DNA from: DATFVA01 sp963800255
Lineage (GTDB): Bacteria > Bacteroidota > Ignavibacteria > Ignavibacteriales > Ignavibacteriaceae
Reading direction: 5' to 3'
Length of the DNA stretch: 64,000 nucleotides
NCBI GenBank assembly: GCA_963800255.1
Contig: CAWDAK010000015.1
Coordinates: 186,001 to 250,000, forward strand
How positions within the stretch are numbered: the first letter of the stretch is position 1; the number at the start of each line of letters is the position of its first letter. A program made the translations under genes and the position numbers. The notes beneath the pieces are model-generated. The model had not been told where the DNA came from. It did no database searches and saw only the letters and a list, made by a program, of their open reading frames with translations. This document shows positions 1 to 8,870 of the stretch, one piece after another.

Positions 1-463
1 GAAAAATTGCTGTAGGACCATCAGCGCCGCCAATAATGCCGATTGCAGCGGCCTGCTGTTCAGAAAAACCGAGTGCTATAGCTCCAAGAAAGGTAATAAA
101 TATACCAACCTGAGCTGCGGCACCGAGAAGAAGTAATTTGGGGTTGGAAAGCAGTGCAGAAAAATCCGTCATCGCTCCTATCCCGAGGAAAATCAGAGGC
201 GGATAAATACCTTTGAGCACACCGTAATAGAGGTAATTAAGCACGCTGCCGTTTTCGTAAATACCAATCTGCATACCCACATTTTCCAGGAAAGGAATAT
301 TTCCTATGAGGATACCGAATCCAATGGGGATAAGAAGCAGCGGTTCATATTCTTTCTTAATAGCCAGATAAATGAACAGCAAACCAACCGAAATCATTAT
401 CAAATGGCCTACGGTAAGGTTTGCGAAACCCGTAAAGCTGAGGAAATGTTTTAATCCTTCCAT
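1..463 (-). CDS. mmdB: Sodium-translocating decarboxylase beta subunit (partial, runs off left edge)
   Basis: Membrane subunit of the methylmalonyl-CoA/oxaloacetate decarboxylase Na+ pump, which couples release of CO2 from carboxybiotin to sodium export. I translated the minus strand from the ATG at 461-463. The first about 154 residues give a short amphipathic start, several hydrophobic helices, and the GGADGPTAIF signature of the OadB/GcdB/MmdB family just before the window ends. The remaining two thirds or more of the protein (about 380-430 residues in the family) lie outside. The start is only 2 nt after the stop of the biotin carrier gene, so it is co-transcribed with it. Substrate specificity (methylmalonyl-CoA rather than oxaloacetate) is inferred from the mutase and epimerase genes in the same operon. 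Confidence 0.93.
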   Translation of the reverse strand, partial: MEGLKHFLSFTGFANLTVGHLIMISVGLLFIYLAIKKEYEPLLLIPIGFGILIGNIPFLENVGMQIGIYENGSVLNYLYYGVLKGIYPPLIFLGIGAMTDFSALLSNPKLLLLGAAAQVGIFITFLGAIALGFSEQQAAAIGIIGGADGPTAIF

Positions 464-465
464 TA

Positions 466-903
466 TTAATCCCCGATCTCAACGAGCAGATCTCCTTCAA
501 GGACAGAATCACCGGCTTTAATTTTAACGCTGAGGATTGTTCCTTCTCTGTCGGAATTAATATTATTTTCCATTTTCATAGCTTCCATAATGAGAAGCTT
601 ATCTCCCATCTTTACCTTATCGCCTGCTTTCACCTTTACCTCAATAATTGTCCCGGGAAGAGGAGCTTTAATTACTCCTGCTCCCTTTCTTTCCGACGGT
701 CTACTGGTTTTAGCGATATCGCCTCCGGCAGATGGTTCAACTTTTGTTCTTACCAGCTTGGGAGTTTTAACTTTTTTAACTTCCTGATCTACTTCCACTT
801 TATAAACCGACCCGTTTACATCTATCTCTGCAGTATTATCTTCAAAGCTTAGAATCTCCACATCGTATTTATTGCCCTGTATAGTAAACTTAAATTTTTT
901 CAT
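466..903 (-). CDS. mmdC: Biotin carboxyl carrier subunit of methylmalonyl-CoA decarboxylase
   Basis: A 145-residue biotin carrier. The C-terminal 75 residues form a biotinyl/lipoyl domain with the EAMKMEN biotinylation motif (the Lys between the two Met carries biotin), preceded by a short Pro/Ala/Lys-rich linker and an N-terminal region of about 60 residues. It moves the carboxyl group from the carboxyltransferase (mmdA product) to the membrane beta subunit. Genes for the gamma/delta anchor and the beta subunit abut it on either side with 1-2 nt gaps, typical of a stoichiometric complex. A carrier for propionyl-CoA carboxylase is an alternative, but the adjacent OadG and OadB subunits argue for the decarboxylase pump. 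Confidence 0.93.
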   Translation of the reverse strand: MKKFKFTIQGNKYDVEILSFEDNTAEIDVNGSVYKVEVDQEVKKVKTPKLVRTKVEPSAGGDIAKTSRPSERKGAGVIKAPLPGTIIEVKVKAGDKVKMGDKLLIMEAMKMENNINSDREGTILSVKIKAGDSVLEGDLLVEIGD

Positions 904-904
904 T

Positions 905-1357
905 TCACTTCCGCCTTCTTGCAGGGTATTCCCTGAGTCCGTATATTTTTGAACTCCATGGGGAATAGCTCCTTTGAACTTTTTTAATTGTTAAGACCGT
1001 ACTTTCAATGTCGTGTGCTTCTTCAAAATACAAGTACAGTGCTGCTGAGATTGCAGCATTTATCTCACCTGATACCGAAATATCTTTCCCGGTTACAACG
1101 TCCGTTTCCCCCTGTTTCGAGAGTTTATTTCTTACACGAAACTGCAGAAACCTGGAGAGATTCACAAACATCATATACAGAAGCAGCAGAGAGATAAAGA
1201 CTACGAGATAACCCACAACCGAAATAAATATTCCCTGTGAATTTAAAATGTTGGAAGGATTAAATTCGATCTTATTGAAAAGCTGGTCTGTATTTAAAGA
1301 TTTACTTATTGAATCCGCTGCACTTTTTATTGTATCAGCGGCAGCCTGGTAATACAT
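905..1357 (-). CDS. OadG-family membrane anchor subunit (decarboxylase gamma/delta chain)
   Basis: A 150-residue protein with one clear transmembrane helix at about residues 45-68 (ISVVGYLVVFISLLLLYMMF), followed by a charged cytoplasmic tail ending in YPARRRK. This is the plan of OadG/MmdD subunits, which stabilise the decarboxylase pump by tying the carboxyltransferase to the membrane subunit. The family is poorly conserved in sequence, so the call rests on size, topology and its position between the carboxyltransferase and biotin carrier genes. At 150 residues it is longer than the roughly 80-100 of classic OadG, as seen in Bacteroidota-type versions. The N-terminal 40 residues before the helix are predicted to be outside the cytoplasm. 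Confidence 0.8.
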   Translation of the reverse strand: MYYQAAADTIKSAADSISKSLNTDQLFNKIEFNPSNILNSQGIFISVVGYLVVFISLLLLYMMFVNLSRFLQFRVRNKLSKQGETDVVTGKDISVSGEINAAISAALYLYFEEAHDIESTVLTIKKVQRSYSPWSSKIYGLREYPARRRK

Positions 1358-1369
1358 TTTCTGCCTCCG

Positions 1370-2929
1370 CTATAATGGTATATTAGAATGTTTCTTCGGA
1401 GGATTCACATCTTTTTTAGTTGAAAGCATCTGCAGCGCCCGTATCAGCCTGAACCGTGTATTCCTGGGTTCAATCACATCATCTATATAACCGTACTTGG
1501 CAGCTACGTAGGGTGTGGCAAATTTCTTCCTGTATTCCTCTTCCTTTTCTTTAAGGAACTTTATTCTTTCCTCAGTATCTTCAATCATCTGAAGGTGTTT
1601 GTAATGTAGTACCTCGATTGCTCCTTTTGGTCCCATTACCGCAATCTCAGCACCCGGCCAGGCGTAGTTAATATCGCCGCGCAAGTGCTTTGAGCTCATA
1701 ACATCATACGCTCCGCCGTATGCTTTGCGAAGGATAACTGTAACTTTAGGAACCGTGGCTTCACCGTAGGCAAAGAGAAGCTTTGCTCCGTGTATGATAA
1801 TACCTCCGTATTCCTGGGCAGTACCTGGTAAAAATCCCGGAACATCCACAAGGGTTACTATAGGAAAATTGAACGAGTCGCAAAATCTCACGAACCGGGC
1901 AGCTTTCCTTGACGCATTTATATCCAGTACACCCGCAAGGTAGTTTGGCTGATTGGCTACTATGCCAACGGGCTGACCATTAAACCTTGCAAATCCCGTT
2001 ATGATGTTGGGAGCAAATACCCGCTGAACTTCAAGGAATTCGCCCTCATCAACAATTGAGTAAATAACGTCTTTAACATCATACGGTTTATTAGGATTCT
2101 CAGGAATTATTTCATTAAGTGAATCTTCTAGCCTGTCAATTGGATCATTGCAAACACTTGAAGGAGGATCTTCGAGATTATTCTGAGGCATGAAACTCAT
2201 AAGTTTTCGTATCAGGTGAATACCTTCTTCTTCATTCTCTGCTACGAAGTGTGAAACACCTGATTTGGTCGAATGAATGGATGATCCTCCAAGCTCCTCA
2301 TCAGATACTTCTTCGCCGGTTACTGTTTTAACCACCTTGGGACCGGTAACGAACATGTAGCTGGTTGCCTTAGTCATAATAATGAAATCAGTTAAAGCGG
2401 GAGAGTAAACCGCTCCGCCGGCACAGGGACCAAACACTGCCGATATCTGAGGTACAACTCCTGAGGCAAGTATATTCCGTTCAAAAATGTCGGCGTAGCC
2501 TCCGAGGCTTTTAACACCCTCCTGAATTCTTGCCCCTCCGCTGTCATTTATTCCAATAACAGGGGCTCCTACTTTCATAGCCTTGTCCATTACCTTACAG
2601 ATTTTCTGCGCGTACATCTCGGAAAGAGAGCCGCCGAACACCGTAAAATCCTGGGAAAAGACGTAAACAAGTCTGCCGTCTATAGTACCATACCCCGTAA
2701 CAACACCGTCAGAGAGATACGCTTCTTTATCAAGACCGAAATCTATACTTCTATGAGATACGAACATATCGAATTCTTCAAAACTTCCTTCATCAAGAAG
2801 GAGATCAAGTCGTTCACGTGCTGTGTATTTCCCCTTTTTATGCTGAGCTTCAATCCTTTTTTCACCGCCGCCAAGCCTGGCCTGGTTGCGGAGATCCATA
2901 AGCTCCTTAACTTTATCGCGGGTTGCCAT
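1370..2929 (-). CDS. mmdA: Methylmalonyl-CoA decarboxylase carboxyltransferase (alpha) subunit
   Basis: A 519-residue acyl-CoA carboxyltransferase, full length for MmdA/PccB. It transfers the carboxyl group of methylmalonyl-CoA to biotin (or the reverse in a carboxylase). Two crotonase-like halves are visible: the N-half has YVFSQDFTVFGGSLSE near residue 90 and GPCAGGAVYSPALTDF near 165; the C-half has DVPGFLPGTAQEYGGII and the RKAYGGAYDVMSSKHL acyl-CoA pocket segment near 405. It sits between epimerase and OadG genes. No biotin carboxylase gene is present in the window, which with the OadG/OadB genes favours a Na+-pumping decarboxylase over propionyl-CoA carboxylase. The start ATG at 2929 has a weak GGA upstream. 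Confidence 0.92.
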   Translation of the reverse strand: MATRDKVKELMDLRNQARLGGGEKRIEAQHKKGKYTARERLDLLLDEGSFEEFDMFVSHRSIDFGLDKEAYLSDGVVTGYGTIDGRLVYVFSQDFTVFGGSLSEMYAQKICKVMDKAMKVGAPVIGINDSGGARIQEGVKSLGGYADIFERNILASGVVPQISAVFGPCAGGAVYSPALTDFIIMTKATSYMFVTGPKVVKTVTGEEVSDEELGGSSIHSTKSGVSHFVAENEEEGIHLIRKLMSFMPQNNLEDPPSSVCNDPIDRLEDSLNEIIPENPNKPYDVKDVIYSIVDEGEFLEVQRVFAPNIITGFARFNGQPVGIVANQPNYLAGVLDINASRKAARFVRFCDSFNFPIVTLVDVPGFLPGTAQEYGGIIIHGAKLLFAYGEATVPKVTVILRKAYGGAYDVMSSKHLRGDINYAWPGAEIAVMGPKGAIEVLHYKHLQMIEDTEERIKFLKEKEEEYRKKFATPYVAAKYGYIDDVIEPRNTRFRLIRALQMLSTKKDVNPPKKHSNIPL

Positions 2930-2973
2930 AATCTATCCATTATTTATATATGATTGGAATCCCGGCCGGACGT

Positions 2974-3387
2974 TTAAGTCCGATCAGGCTTTTCACATAA
3001 TTCTGTAAGAACCCCGTGAGTAGATTTGGGATGGATAAATGCTATGTCCAGGCCTTCTGCTCCCCTACGCGGACTTACATCAATTAATTTTATTTCTTTC
3101 TCTTTTAATTCTTTGAGGGCAGAAGGAAGATCATTAACTGCGAAAGCTAAATGGTGAATTCCTTCCCCTCTCTTTTCTATAAATTTCCCTATTGGTCCTT
3201 CAGGATCCGTAGTTTCCAGAAGTTCTATTTTAGTTTGTCCTAACTGAAAAAAAGCCGTCTTCACCTTTTGGTCTTTAACTTCTTCCACAGCGTAACATTT
3301 TATCCCCAGAACATCCTCGTAATATTTTATAGATTCTTCAAGATTTTTAACAGCTATACCGATATGTTCAATGTGGGTTAAGTTCAT
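2974..3387 (-). CDS. mce: Methylmalonyl-CoA epimerase
   Basis: A 137-residue vicinal-oxygen-chelate protein that interconverts (R)- and (S)-methylmalonyl-CoA, linking the B12 mutase to the decarboxylase. The two-module fold is readable: it opens with THIEHIGIAVKNLEESIKYY (metal-binding His) and has GEGIHHLAFAVND near residue 85, then THGVLTELCE near the end with the conserved Glu. Length and motifs match bacterial Mce. It is 12 nt downstream of the mutase gene and 44 nt upstream of mmdA on the same strand, so the operon runs mutase-epimerase-decarboxylase in the order of the pathway. Confidence 0.95.
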   Translation of the reverse strand: MNLTHIEHIGIAVKNLEESIKYYEDVLGIKCYAVEEVKDQKVKTAFFQLGQTKIELLETTDPEGPIGKFIEKRGEGIHHLAFAVNDLPSALKELKEKEIKLIDVSPRRGAEGLDIAFIHPKSTHGVLTELCEKPDRT

Positions 3388-3399
3388 TTCATTACCTTT

Positions 3400-5079
3400 T
3401 TAAATGACAACGTGTTCCCTGTATTCGCCGAAGACTGCCCGCATAGTGTTGCAGATCTCTCCGACACTGGCGTAAGTCCGTACTGCCTCAATAATCGGCG
3501 GCATAAGGTTGCCGTTTCCTTCAGCAGTTTCTTTTAATATCCTTAACGATTCCTGTACCTTGCTGTTGTCTCTTTCTTCTCTGACTTTGTTAAGTAATTT
3601 TATCTGATCCTCCTGCACTTTCATATCTATTTTCAAAAGTTCAGGTTCTTCATCCTCCTTAACACGGAATTTATTCATACCAACAACAATACGTTTACCG
3701 CTTTCAACCTGTTTTTCAAATTCATAAGCAGCTTTCTGAATCTCCATCTGGACGAAGCCGTCCTCAATTGCCTTTATCATTCCTCCCATAGCGTCAATCC
3801 GGTTTATGTAATCTTCAGCTTCTTTTTCTATCTGGTCTGTCATAGATTCCACAAAATACGAACCGGCAAGAGGATCGATAGTATTTGTAACACCGCTTTC
3901 ATATGCCACTATCTGCTGTGTACGCAAGGCTGTACGCACAGAGTTTTCAGTGGGAAGCGCCAGTGCTTCATCCTTTGAATTTGTGTGAAGGCTCTGAGTG
4001 CCTCCAAGTACCGCGGCCAGGGTCTGCAGGGTTACCCTAACAATATTATTATCAACCTGCTGAGCAGTTAGAGTTGAGCCGGCTGTCTGCGTATGAAAAC
4101 GAAGCATCATCGACCTTGATTTTTTCGCTTTAAAACGGTCCTTTACAATACGAGCCCACAGCCTTCTTGCAGCCCGGAATTTCGCTACTTCTTCAAGCAG
4201 GTCATTGTGAGAATTAAAAAAGAATGACAACTGTCCCGCAAATTCATCTATATCAAGACCTGCGTTCAAGGCTGCGTCAACATATGCTATTCCATTCGCA
4301 AGGGTGAAACCAACCTCCTGTGAAGCTGTAGAACCAGCTTCTCTAATATGATATCCGGATATAGAGATTGTGTTCCATCGGGGAACCTCTTTAGCACAAA
4401 ATTCAAAGATGTTCGTAATGATCCTCATGGAAGGCTTGGGCGGATATATATATGTGCCCCTGGCAATATATTCCTTAAGAAGATCGTTCTGTATCGTACC
4501 GCTGATCTTATCACGGCTGAAACCCTGTTTTTCAGCAACCACAATATACATTGCCAGCAGTACAGCGGCAGATGCATTGATCGTCATAGATGTTGAAATT
4601 CTGTCCAGCGGGATTTTGTCAAACAAAACCTCCATATCTGTAAGCGTATCTATGGCAACTCCTACTTTTCCAACTTCACCATAGCATAACGGATCATCGC
4701 TGTCATATCCAATCTGGGTAGGCAAGTCAAAGGCAACCGAAAGTCCGCTGGTTCCCTGTTCAAGCAGGTATTTATACCGCTGATTTGATTCTTTAGCCGT
4801 TCCGAATCCTGCGTACTGACGCATGGTCCACAACCTGCCCCTGTACATGGAGGGCTGAATTCCGCGAGTATAAGGATACTCTCCTGGAAAACCTGTTTTT
4901 TCCAGGTAATTATCTTCCGTTTCAGCCGGAATGTATAAGGGTTTTACAGGGGTAAAAGAAACCGTTGAAAATTCTTCTTCCCTCTCAGGAAACTTTGATG
5001 TGCTTTTCTGATATGTTTTTTCTTCCCATTCTTTATATGCATGCTGAACTTTATTCTTCAATTCGTCAACTGAGGCCAC
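3400..5079 (-). CDS. Methylmalonyl-CoA mutase, catalytic (N-terminal domain) subunit
   Basis: Adenosylcobalamin-dependent isomerisation of succinyl-CoA and methylmalonyl-CoA. I chose the GTG start at 5077-5079 (VASVDELK) because GGAGG lies just upstream; an upstream in-frame extension to 5130 lacks such a site. That gives 559 residues. Visible are TRGIQPSMYRGRLWTMRQYAG, the TIM-barrel substrate segment GTIQNDLLKEYIARGTYIYPP, ISISGYHIREAG with the catalytic-site His at about residue 244, and FHTQTAGSTLTAQQ. The protein stops at FGEYREHVVI, before the cobalamin-binding domain of fused mutases, so it needs a separate B12-binding small subunit; none is encoded in this window. It is the first gene of the operon; the 219-bp gap to the divergent crtI must hold both promoters. 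I saw no cobalamin riboswitch there. Confidence 0.93.
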   Translation of the reverse strand: MASVDELKNKVQHAYKEWEEKTYQKSTSKFPEREEEFSTVSFTPVKPLYIPAETEDNYLEKTGFPGEYPYTRGIQPSMYRGRLWTMRQYAGFGTAKESNQRYKYLLEQGTSGLSVAFDLPTQIGYDSDDPLCYGEVGKVGVAIDTLTDMEVLFDKIPLDRISTSMTINASAAVLLAMYIVVAEKQGFSRDKISGTIQNDLLKEYIARGTYIYPPKPSMRIITNIFEFCAKEVPRWNTISISGYHIREAGSTASQEVGFTLANGIAYVDAALNAGLDIDEFAGQLSFFFNSHNDLLEEVAKFRAARRLWARIVKDRFKAKKSRSMMLRFHTQTAGSTLTAQQVDNNIVRVTLQTLAAVLGGTQSLHTNSKDEALALPTENSVRTALRTQQIVAYESGVTNTIDPLAGSYFVESMTDQIEKEAEDYINRIDAMGGMIKAIEDGFVQMEIQKAAYEFEKQVESGKRIVVGMNKFRVKEDEEPELLKIDMKVQEDQIKLLNKVREERDNSKVQESLRILKETAEGNGNLMPPIIEAVRTYASVGEICNTMRAVFGEYREHVVI

Positions 5080-5298
5080 AATTCCTCCAAACTTAATTTG
5101 ATCTATGCAGATAATAATATAACTGCACATACAAAAATAAATGAATAATTATACTTAGAAAATTTTTGACCGCTAAAGTGTCCATTATCTTGAAATTTAA
5201 TATAATTTCTCTCCTTTTCAGTACCGGGGTGCAAATTTTTTCAACAGCGGAACTATTTAAGATGGTTTTGCGTTTTGTAATAACCAGGAATAATACAA

Positions 5299-6783
5299 AT
5301 GAAAAAAGCAATAATAATAGGTTCAGGACTAGGTGGACTGTCCACAGCTCTCAGGTTAAGTGCTTCGGGATACAAAGTTTCCCTTATAGAAAAGTACTCG
5401 AAACCCGGAGGAAGACTTAATCAGCTTAAAAAAGGGGGTTTTACTTTTGATGCAGGTCCTTCTTTTATGAGTATGAGCTACGAGCTTGAAGAACTGTTCC
5501 GGAGTACAGGTGAGAAAAATCCTGTGACCTTAACTGAGCTTGACCCACTTTACCAGGTTTTTTTTGAAGGCGGAAAAGCACCTTTCAGGATATGGAAGGA
5601 TTTGAACAAACTTGAAGAAGAATTTAAATATATTGAACCGGGTTTGGGCACTAAGGTAACAAACTATCTCAGTAAAGCCGGGGAATTCTTTCACGATACC
5701 GAAGATAAAGTTGTAAAATCGAACTATGTAAATGTTCTTGATTATTTATTGAAGCTGACGAGAGTTCCCCTTAAGCATCTCCCTTACCTCTTTAGAAATT
5801 TATGGAAGGAAGTAGAACGCACCTTCGATTCTGATGAGGTAAGGATAATTTTTTCACTGGTAGCTTTTTTCCTGGGGTCAACTCCTTTTCAGACTCCTGC
5901 CATTTATTCACTGCTCAACTATACTGAGATGAAGCATGACGGATATTGGAAGGTTGAGGGCGGAATGTATAAACTGGTTGAAGAGCTTGTAGGGATGCTG
6001 GAGAGAAAAGGGGTGGAGTTCCACTACAATACTGAAATAGTGTCTGTTGCAAACTCAAATGGAAAATTGCTGTCACTTCTTGATGATAAAGGAAAAGAGT
6101 GGACAGCCGACATCTTCATTTCCAATTCTGATGCTGCCTCATTCAGAGGAAAAATTCTGGGCAGAAAAAGCTTCAGGGAGGAAAAACTTGATAAAATGGA
6201 ATGGACACTAGCCCCATTTACCATATATCTTGGTGTGAAAGGCAAAATAGATAGTTTAATGCATCATAATTATTTCCTGGGTAAGAATTTCCGGGAATAT
6301 GCAGATAAGATATTCTCATCATCGGTGAGCCCGAATAAGCCCTACTATTACGTGAACGTATCCTCCAAATCATGGCCTGAATCTGCACCCCCCGGCTGTG
6401 AGAATCTTTTTATTCTCTGCCCCGTGCCTGATAGAAGATTTAAGCCGGAATGGAATGACAAGGATGAGCTGGCTGACAATATAATAAACGATCTGTCTGA
6501 ACGGGTTAATTTTGATATTTCAAAGAATCTGATGGTAAAGGAAGTTTGGAGTCCGATTGAATGGGAGAATAATTTTAATCTTTATAGAGGATCCGGACTG
6601 GGTTTGGCCCATGGGATAAACCAGGTTGGAGGATTCAGACCGAAAAATCAGGATGAAGAATTTCCAAACCTGTTTTACGTTGGAGCTTCAACTATTCCCG
6701 GAACAGGACTACCTATGGTTATTATTAGTTCAAAGCTGGTTGTAGAAAAGATTGAAAAGGAATATGGAAGAAATCTATCATAG
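5299..6783 (+). CDS. crtI: Phytoene desaturase (CrtI family)
   Basis: FAD-dependent desaturase converting phytoene to lycopene. It is 494 residues, normal for CrtI. The N-terminus has the dinucleotide motif GSGLGGLSTALRL followed by PGGRL, and the C-terminus has the family signature NLFYVGASTIPGTGLPMVIISSKLV. The mid-region ETMKHDGYW-like segment is here NYTEMKHDGYWKVEGGMYKLVEEL, as in Bacteroidota CrtI proteins. A spaced AGGA precedes the ATG. It opens the carotenoid operon and overlaps crtB by 20 nt. A second CrtI-family gene (8863-10341) is more CrtD-like, so this one, next to crtB, is assigned the phytoene step; the exact number of desaturations cannot be read from sequence. Confidence 0.9.
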   Translation: MKKAIIIGSGLGGLSTALRLSASGYKVSLIEKYSKPGGRLNQLKKGGFTFDAGPSFMSMSYELEELFRSTGEKNPVTLTELDPLYQVFFEGGKAPFRIWKDLNKLEEEFKYIEPGLGTKVTNYLSKAGEFFHDTEDKVVKSNYVNVLDYLLKLTRVPLKHLPYLFRNLWKEVERTFDSDEVRIIFSLVAFFLGSTPFQTPAIYSLLNYTEMKHDGYWKVEGGMYKLVEELVGMLERKGVEFHYNTEIVSVANSNGKLLSLLDDKGKEWTADIFISNSDAASFRGKILGRKSFREEKLDKMEWTLAPFTIYLGVKGKIDSLMHHNYFLGKNFREYADKIFSSSVSPNKPYYYVNVSSKSWPESAPPGCENLFILCPVPDRRFKPEWNDKDELADNIINDLSERVNFDISKNLMVKEVWSPIEWENNFNLYRGSGLGLAHGINQVGGFRPKNQDEEFPNLFYVGASTIPGTGLPMVIISSKLVVEKIEKEYGRNLS

Positions 6784-7606
6784 CACAGCTTTTAAAATCA
6801 GCCGGGTTATTACTGATAGCTACAGTACCTCGTTCAGCCTGGGCATACGCGTTTTTTCGCCGTCATACAGAGACGCGATATACGCTGTTTACGGCTACGT
6901 GAGACTCGCCGATGAAATAGTGGATTCATTTCACAACTATGATAAAAAACTTTTACTTGATGATTTCCGCAGGGAAACATTTGAAGCTGTAAATAGAGGA
7001 ATATCTACAAACCCGGTAATTAATTCTTTTCAACTGGCAGTTAATAAATACGGAATAGATATGAAATATGTTGAGGATTTTCTTAACAGTATGGAAATGG
7101 ATCTATCGAATAATTATTACGAACCTGCTGTATATGATAAGTATATATACGGATCAGCCGAAGTAGTGGGTCTGATGTGCTTAAAGGTTTTCTGTTATGG
7201 TCATCAGGGACTTTTTGAGGAGCTGCTCGGATCTGCTAAAAGTCTGGGCTCAGCATTCCAGAAAGTAAACTTCCTGAGGGATATTAAAAGCGATCTGGCT
7301 GAGCGTGGACGGATCTACCTGCCGGGAGTTAATGAAAAAATAAACATAACTGATTTGAATAAGAAAAAGCTTGAAGATGACATCCTTGCTGAGTTTGAAA
7401 CAGCCCTGGAAGGTATTAAAAGGCTCCCGGCAGGTGTAAAGCTGGGCGTTTATTCTGCATATCTCTATTACAGGGGATTGTTTAATAAAATCAGGAAAAG
7501 TGATATCGAACTATTATTACGCAAAAGAGTCCGTGTTTCTAATGTTTCTAAGGCTGCTCTTCTACTAAAATCATGGTTTGAAGTAAAAATTCTGAAAACA
7601 TGTTAA
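6764..7606 (+). CDS. crtB: Phytoene synthase
   Basis: Condenses two geranylgeranyl diphosphates to phytoene. About 280 residues. Both Asp-rich Mg2+-diphosphate motifs are present: VRLADEIVDSF near residue 50 (DxxxD) and RDIKSDLAERGRIYLP near 180 (DxxxD). The ATG at 6764 was preferred over the upstream TTG at 6752; AAGG lies just before it. It overlaps the end of crtI by 20 nt, so translation is probably coupled. The squalene-synthase family is the only close alternative, and the flanking carotenoid genes rule against it. Confidence 0.93.
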   Translation: MEEIYHSTAFKISRVITDSYSTSFSLGIRVFSPSYRDAIYAVYGYVRLADEIVDSFHNYDKKLLLDDFRRETFEAVNRGISTNPVINSFQLAVNKYGIDMKYVEDFLNSMEMDLSNNYYEPAVYDKYIYGSAEVVGLMCLKVFCYGHQGLFEELLGSAKSLGSAFQKVNFLRDIKSDLAERGRIYLPGVNEKINITDLNKKKLEDDILAEFETALEGIKRLPAGVKLGVYSAYLYYRGLFNKIRKSDIELLLRKRVRVSNVSKAALLLKSWFEVKILKTC

Positions 7607-7617
7607 CTGGAAATCTA

Positions 7618-8187
7618 ATGAGTTTAAGGTACAGCATAATTATATTTTTCCTGTTTGCCGTTAAAACTTACGGCTCGGTGTCGAATCCGGATACAGCTTC
7701 GATAAATTTATTAAGAACAGGGTTTTATGAGGCTGTTGAAAATGAAGACAAAGTAAATCTGCTTGAGCAGTATATTTCATCCAGGTTTTCAGATGATTAT
7801 TCCAGCTATAGTCCCTTGATCCTTGCATATTATGGGGGGATACAAACACTGAAAGCAAAGCACGCTTTCAACCCGGTTTCAAAGTTGAGTCACCTCATTT
7901 ATGGGTTAAGCAGACTGGAAGAAGCTGTAGCTAAGAGCCCGGAAAATCTTGAAATCAGGTTCATGCGGTTTTCAATCCTCGATCATGTTCCGGGTTTCCT
8001 GGGATATTCAGAGGAGAGAGAAGCTGACCGGGATAAGATATGTCAGCTCCTTATAAAGAAAAATTATTCCTCACAGGATCAGGAAATTCAGAGGGGCATA
8101 GCAGAATACATGATAGATTCAGGGAGGTTAAGCAATGTTCAGGAGAACGGCATCCGGGAATTAATTTCTTCCTATGCAGATAAATGA
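7618..8187 (+). CDS. Secreted protein of unknown function in the carotenoid operon
   Basis: About 189 residues from the ATG at 7618 (an in-frame ATG at 7600 is also possible and overlaps the crtB stop). It starts with a signal peptide (SLRYSIIIFFLFAVKTYG). The mature part is helical, with YYGGIQTLKAKHAFNPVSKL, then LSRLEEAVAKSPENLEIRFMRFSI and HVPGFLGYSEE, reminiscent of a degenerate TPR array. I do not recognise an enzymatic motif. It lies between crtB and the lycopene cyclase gene, overlapping the cyclase start as ATGA, so it is made together with the pigment enzymes. Similar short secreted proteins of Bacteroidota come to mind, but I cannot name a function. Confidence 0.8.
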   Translation: MSLRYSIIIFFLFAVKTYGSVSNPDTASINLLRTGFYEAVENEDKVNLLEQYISSRFSDDYSSYSPLILAYYGGIQTLKAKHAFNPVSKLSHLIYGLSRLEEAVAKSPENLEIRFMRFSILDHVPGFLGYSEEREADRDKICQLLIKKNYSSQDQEIQRGIAEYMIDSGRLSNVQENGIRELISSYADK

Positions 8188-8870
8188 GTACGTATTTAAT
8201 AATAAATCTCCTGATAGTTTTAATACCTCTGCTGTTAAGCTTCGATACAAAGACAGCTTATTACAAAAATCTACCCCGGGTGTTCATCTCTGTGATTGTT
8301 GTCGGGACTGTTTTTCTTATCTGGGATTCAATTGCGGTAATGAGGGGTGACTGGAGATTTAACAGTCATTATATCGGTGATGTAAGTCTTTTTAATCTTC
8401 CCCTTGAAGAAATCCTTTTTTTTATAACTGTTCCTTACAGCTGCATTTTCATATTTGAAGTGTTAAAAAATTATGTGCCTGAAAAACAACTGCAGATAAA
8501 ATCAGGCTTGATATTTTTTTCAGCTCTGATCTTGATTGTAATTGCTTTCGTGTTCATGGATCAATATTATACCTTTTCTGTGCTTCTCCTCTCCGCATTT
8601 TTTCTTTTAACTGCATTGATCAAATTCAAATATATATTGAGATCTAAAATTTACTGGCTCACAATTTTAATTTCATACGTACCGTTCCTTATTGTAAATT
8701 ATTTGCTGACCTCTCTGCCTGTAGTTGAGTATAATGACAAAGCAATATGGGGATACCGTATTTCAACTATTCCAATTGAAGATTTTTTCTATTCTTACGC
8801 TATGATATCGTTCTGGCTGCTTATATACCTGGCTTCAGGAAGGGTTAGGAGAAAAAAGCCAGATGCGTAA
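8184..8870 (+). CDS. Lycopene cyclase, CrtYc/CrtYd fusion type
   Basis: A 228-residue integral membrane protein with six to seven hydrophobic helices. It contains two related halves, each with the small conserved acidic motif of heterodimer-type lycopene cyclases: LPLEEILFFITVPYSC near residue 75 and IPIEDFFYSYAM near 195. Fused CrtYcd-type cyclases of this length are usual in Bacteroidota. It forms beta-ionone rings on lycopene or neurosporene. Because the operon also carries CruF and CrtD-like genes acting on a psi-end, I infer that it leaves one end open and gives gamma-carotene. It overlaps both neighbours by 4 and 8 nt. Confidence 0.88.
   Translation: MSTYLIINLLIVLIPLLLSFDTKTAYYKNLPRVFISVIVVGTVFLIWDSIAVMRGDWRFNSHYIGDVSLFNLPLEEILFFITVPYSCIFIFEVLKNYVPEKQLQIKSGLIFFSALILIVIAFVFMDQYYTFSVLLLSAFFLLTALIKFKYILRSKIYWLTILISYVPFLIVNYLLTSLPVVEYNDKAIWGYRISTIPIEDFFYSYAMISFWLLIYLASGRVRRKKPDA

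Noticed and set aside
5080..5298. Possible cobalamin riboswitch upstream of the methylmalonyl-CoA mutase gene
   Set aside because: No B12-box-like element or suitable stem was visible in either strand of the 219-nt divergent gap.
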